DNA from: Chionis minor
Lineage: Eukaryota; Chordata; Aves; Charadriiformes; Chionididae
Direction of reading: 5' to 3'
DNA length: 64,000 nt
NCBI GenBank assembly: GCA_013398295.1
Contig: VZSF01007823.1
Location: forward strand, 655,115-719,114
How positions within the stretch are numbered: position 1 is the stretch's first letter; each line of letters begins with the position of its first letter. Positions 60,470 to 64,000 of this stretch are shown in pieces. A program made the translations under genes and the position numbers. The notes beneath the pieces were generated by a model. It had not been told where the DNA came from and ran no database searches. It saw nothing but the letters and a program-made list of their open reading frames with translations.

Positions 60470-63400
60470 TACATAAATGTACCATTATTTTGACTTCTTA
60501 GTTTAACTGGTGAAAAGTCTTCCAGAAATCTTGAACAACAACTGAAATGGGCTTGGAAGCTTGAAAGACCTGTCATTCATGGATAACAACTACTTCAGCC
60601 TTAATCATTTGTGGTTCCTGCCCCGGCTTAAAAATTACAGTGCAGGCCAGTCGACTATTAGTGCAGAACTGAATAGTGAATCCTCCGATTCAACAGTATG
60701 ATTACCAGACTTGATAGCACTAAGGAAAAATAAGATGTACTTTTTGCTTCAGCACTATGTATGTACAGCACTCTATAGAATGGAAAAGCCAGGAATTAAT
60801 AAAAAGTAGGATTCTGGCTTGAAATGTTTCTGGTCTCCTTGTCCTCCTTAGGGGTTCTTGAAAGTCCTGCTGCCTGTCCTTAGCTGCACTATTTGAGAGG
60901 AGCTACTTCTATCTTAACAGGAGCTCACATTTAAATAAAAGAGTGGAAATGTAGCAAAACTATTATATTACTTTCTAGTGCAATGACTGCTGTGAGTATG
61001 GGCAAGTAGAATAGGCCATGAATGGCACAGATAATGCAAAAAGTCAGTTGAAGTTGAATTTTACTGCCTGCTCAGGACCTCCTTCTCATAAGATAAAGGT
61101 TTTCTACGTAAGAGCTGGAAAGGCAAGGGAGAAGAAACCCACCACATAAAAGCAACAACAGAAACTATCAGTGCGCTCCAACAATCTGGTCCTTCTGCCA
61201 GTGCGTGCTTTGCCAAAAACAGAACCAGTTCCCTTCCTGTCAATGGAGGAGCAATAACAGAGTGTATAGTTTCCCATAAGAGTACTTGGGAACTTTAAAA
61301 GAGTGAACAAGCTCCTTAGAAGGAACTCTCGGTGCACCTCCTTGCTACTGGGTGAGGCAGGAGTCCTGTCTATGTGACCCCTCCAGTAAAACCTCCAGAC
61401 TTCCATCAGTATAAAGTGGCAGCTCAAATTCACATACGATCCAAGCACTCACTTTCGTGTCACAACTGAGTTTTCAGAGTAGAAGACATGTAGGTACTAA
61501 GACACGCGGGCTTTTAGGTATTTATGAGCTTCTCTCCTTTTGTGATGTAACAATAGTTTTGGATGTTCTCAGTGCATCAGCAGAGATGCATTTACTGTGT
61601 GCAAGATGAGAAACTGGGGCAGTGTGGGTAGGGATTAGACAAACTGGTAGTGAAGTATGCACAAGACATGCCTCAGGAAACCAGCTATGTTCATTCTTTT
61701 TCTAGATGAGATGAAACATGGGACCAACCTTATCAGCAGGAGTTAGTACTACCTTTAGAATCAGAAAAGAACATATCATTTTTATTATTTTTTTAAAATT
61801 CCTGAAGGATGCCTTGAAGGCCTAATTAAAAGATTTCCTTCCATAAACATCACTATTTCTAACACCTGTTTTGAGTATGGGCATGGGAGGCAGTTTCTGT
61901 TCCATATTTGTTAGGAACCATTTAGGTTATAAAGAAATGAACTTATCTATTAGTACAGCAATAATGGAGTTGTAACATACATTCAGCCTTACTGCATAGG
62001 TATCTGGAAGAGCATCTGTTCCAGCCATCCAATGAGGATAAATATTTATTCTCCAAAATAACAAAATCACCAAAATTATCTAAAGTAATAAAGTGCTTCT
62101 GCCTAATTCCTAGAGAATATCATATCCTCATTAAGGAAATTGGAAAGTTGACTTGTATTCATCAGTTAGGTAGGCTCATATGTGAAGTATGATGGAGACA
62201 ACCATGAGACTGAAGCTTGGCTTAAGCAGACTGAAGTGAGAATGTAGCAATTGGAGAACAACTAATTCAATGCTAGAGGAAGAGATGAGGAGACAAAACC
62301 TTATCTCAGTAACCTGATTTACAGCAGGCATAGTGTGGCAAAACCCACAATAACCTGGTTCTTGGTTAATGGTGACCTGCTGAGACAAGGATGTGATACA
62401 CTGTTCATTTAGAGCATTCTAAGTTGGCCATGGTTTTGCTGAAGGCTTTCAAAAACTTGGGGTTAAGGTGTGAGAATCCAGAGACTCTTAACTCCTTAGT
62501 GAAGGGGTAGTCATCTTTCCTGACCACTTTACTGAAATATCTGTGCAAGAGGGGCCCCAAGACATGTTTCACTTCTACATCTGTATATCTAAAATCACAG
62601 AATGGATAACCTTCAAAAGTAGCTCACAGAAAGGAGAGACCAGTAGCTCTCCAGAGGCCTTATCTCCCTGTTGCAGAGGCTGCGCTTCTGCTTACAGCTC
62701 TACCCTAATCACGGCCTTGGCACAGCACTGGTGTGGTGGTGTTCTGTGGGCACCACCCTTGAAGTGTGTCAGCCCCACAGGTTTCCCTCCTTGCCCTTGT
62801 GAACAGAATTAGCGACTTCTTTTGATCATTCAGTTGCTCCTTTGCATCGTAAAGAGCTAAGAACTGCAGCTTTTAACTTCCTCTCCGCTGACTAACTTTT
62901 TCTTTAAATTTTTAGGCAGTTTAGCAAAGTAGACTGATGAAACATCAAAAAGGAAGTTCAGTCTTGGAAAGGTTAAAGACAGGCATGTTTATAGAGGAGC
63001 TTCGGAGTGCACACGACTACTGACCCACTGAAGTCACCTGGATGGAACTGCTGAACATTGCTTCACTGCATACGGTATGGCTTTGGGGATTCTTTTGCTT
63101 ATGTTTTCATGGGTTTGTTTTCTTAAAGAAGAACATTCCATTTTACCACAGTGGAAACTGAGAAATCAGTACTGTTCTTCACTGGGCCTCTGTTTCAGAA
63201 AGTTCATATCAGGGGAAAAAAAAAACAAAAACCCAAGGAAAAAAAGTGACCCAAAAGATAATAATGATTCCAAGAATCATTCGTTTTCCCCTTCTGGACA
63301 GAGGCCTGAAAAATCTTGCTTGTAAAGGCAGAATTTCAGGGGAAACTCCAACTTAGAGAGTCATCCTTGACTCGCAAGCCAAACAACTGTAAACGATGAA

Positions 63401-64000
63401 TTAAGAGCAGTTTAAGTCAATTCTGCATGTGGATTCTCCCTTTTTTGTTATATGCTATGAGTTTTTCACATTTAAAGGTCCTCCCCACTGCTGTAAAAGA
63501 GCTACACAAAAATCAGAGGAAACAATGAGCTTGACTGTCCGCAAAGTGTTATCAAATGTGCAAGTTCACTGGGGTGGAGAGAAGGAGCAGAACAACGCTA
63601 TTTTCTATTATCACCTCTAGTCATCCTGGGTATGCTAATAATAAATGGGTGGAAAAAAATGTTGAAAACAAATGTTGTTTTCTTAAACTGATGCTATTCA
63701 CAGCAATTTACCCTGGCGTGCTGAGGCTAGATGCATTGAGTTTTCACTCCCTCATGAGGTCTGTGATTACCTTAAAGGAAAATGCTGATTAAATATATTT
63801 TTCTGAAACAAATTTGATTCTTCTTGCTCAGCCACTTTAGTAATCATCTCTTGTGGCCCGATCGAAAAAATCCAGTGGAGATGCAGTGGGATTCATTTCA
63901 TTGACTTCAATAAGCTCTGGATCAGACCCATGGGGAATGAAGAATGACTTTCCCCTAATCTCTTAAATTCTTCTCCTCTTTCGTTCCAAAGCGATTACAA
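60470..64000. other. Intergenic, nothing firmly recognised
   Basis: Read on both strands for SWAP70-like or other exons without success. A 114-codon minus-strand frame at 61104-61448 and several + strand frames near 63.1-63.8 kb have no recognisable domain. Low-complexity A-rich text occurs at about 63213-63245. Confidence 0.6.

Noticed and set aside
61104..61448. 114-codon minus-strand frame as an exon
   Set aside because: No recognisable domain, cysteine/phenylalanine-rich end typical of chance translation, and no clear splice sites in frame.
62584..62606. aaaatcacagaatggataac as a minus-strand CR1 end
   Set aside because: Only about 13 bases resemble the CR1 terminus and the following diagnostic blocks are absent.

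Overview
The window is vertebrate nuclear DNA, almost certainly from a bird. It is AT-rich and gene-sparse, coding sequence is split into short GT-AG exons, and every interspersed repeat I can name is CR1, the dominant avian LINE. These include 3' tails of the 'ccttccaacc...attctgtgat' type, a 3'-end copy, a reverse-transcriptase fragment and an endonuclease fragment. One N lies in a T-run at 55993, which marks an assembly rather than a clone. No bacterial, viral or plasmid gene content is visible.

Region 1 (1-39.4 kb) holds the last 14 coding exons and the 3' UTR of SBF2 (SET-binding factor 2, also called MTMR13), on the + strand. The exons join in one open frame (1991 nt, about 662 residues plus stop). 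They encode the end of the linker, most of a catalytically dead myotubularin phosphatase domain, a short coiled coil, a serine-rich linker and the C-terminal PH domain. All 13 introns are GT-AG and no exon carries a stop or frameshift, so the gene looks intact. The N-terminal DENN and GRAM parts lie upstream of the window. Introns carry CR1 remnants, simple repeats, short tandem duplications and one attractive candidate cassette exon (5098-5169; 72 nt, phase 1/1, open in frame).

Region 2 (39.4-64 kb) has no gene I can recognise. It contains a GC- and CpG-enriched island at about 46.5-47.6 kb with two opposed YY1-like motifs, an E-box and good splice donors, which is a candidate promoter or first exon. 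It also has a decayed CR1 endonuclease fragment on the minus strand (about 50.5-50.95 kb), a CR1 tail at 54.78 kb, paired G-rich and C-rich tracts at 54.3-54.5 kb, and a few unassigned open frames (52.84-53.25, 58.3-58.7, 60.3 kb). In mammals the 3' neighbour of SBF2 is SWAP70, arranged tail to tail. I could not find SWAP70 coding sequence here, so either the gap is larger in this genome or the neighbour differs.

There is one real protein-coding gene in the window. I found no convincing evidence of a new multi-gene system. The best leads are the candidate cassette exon in SBF2 and the unassigned island and exon-like ORFs downstream.
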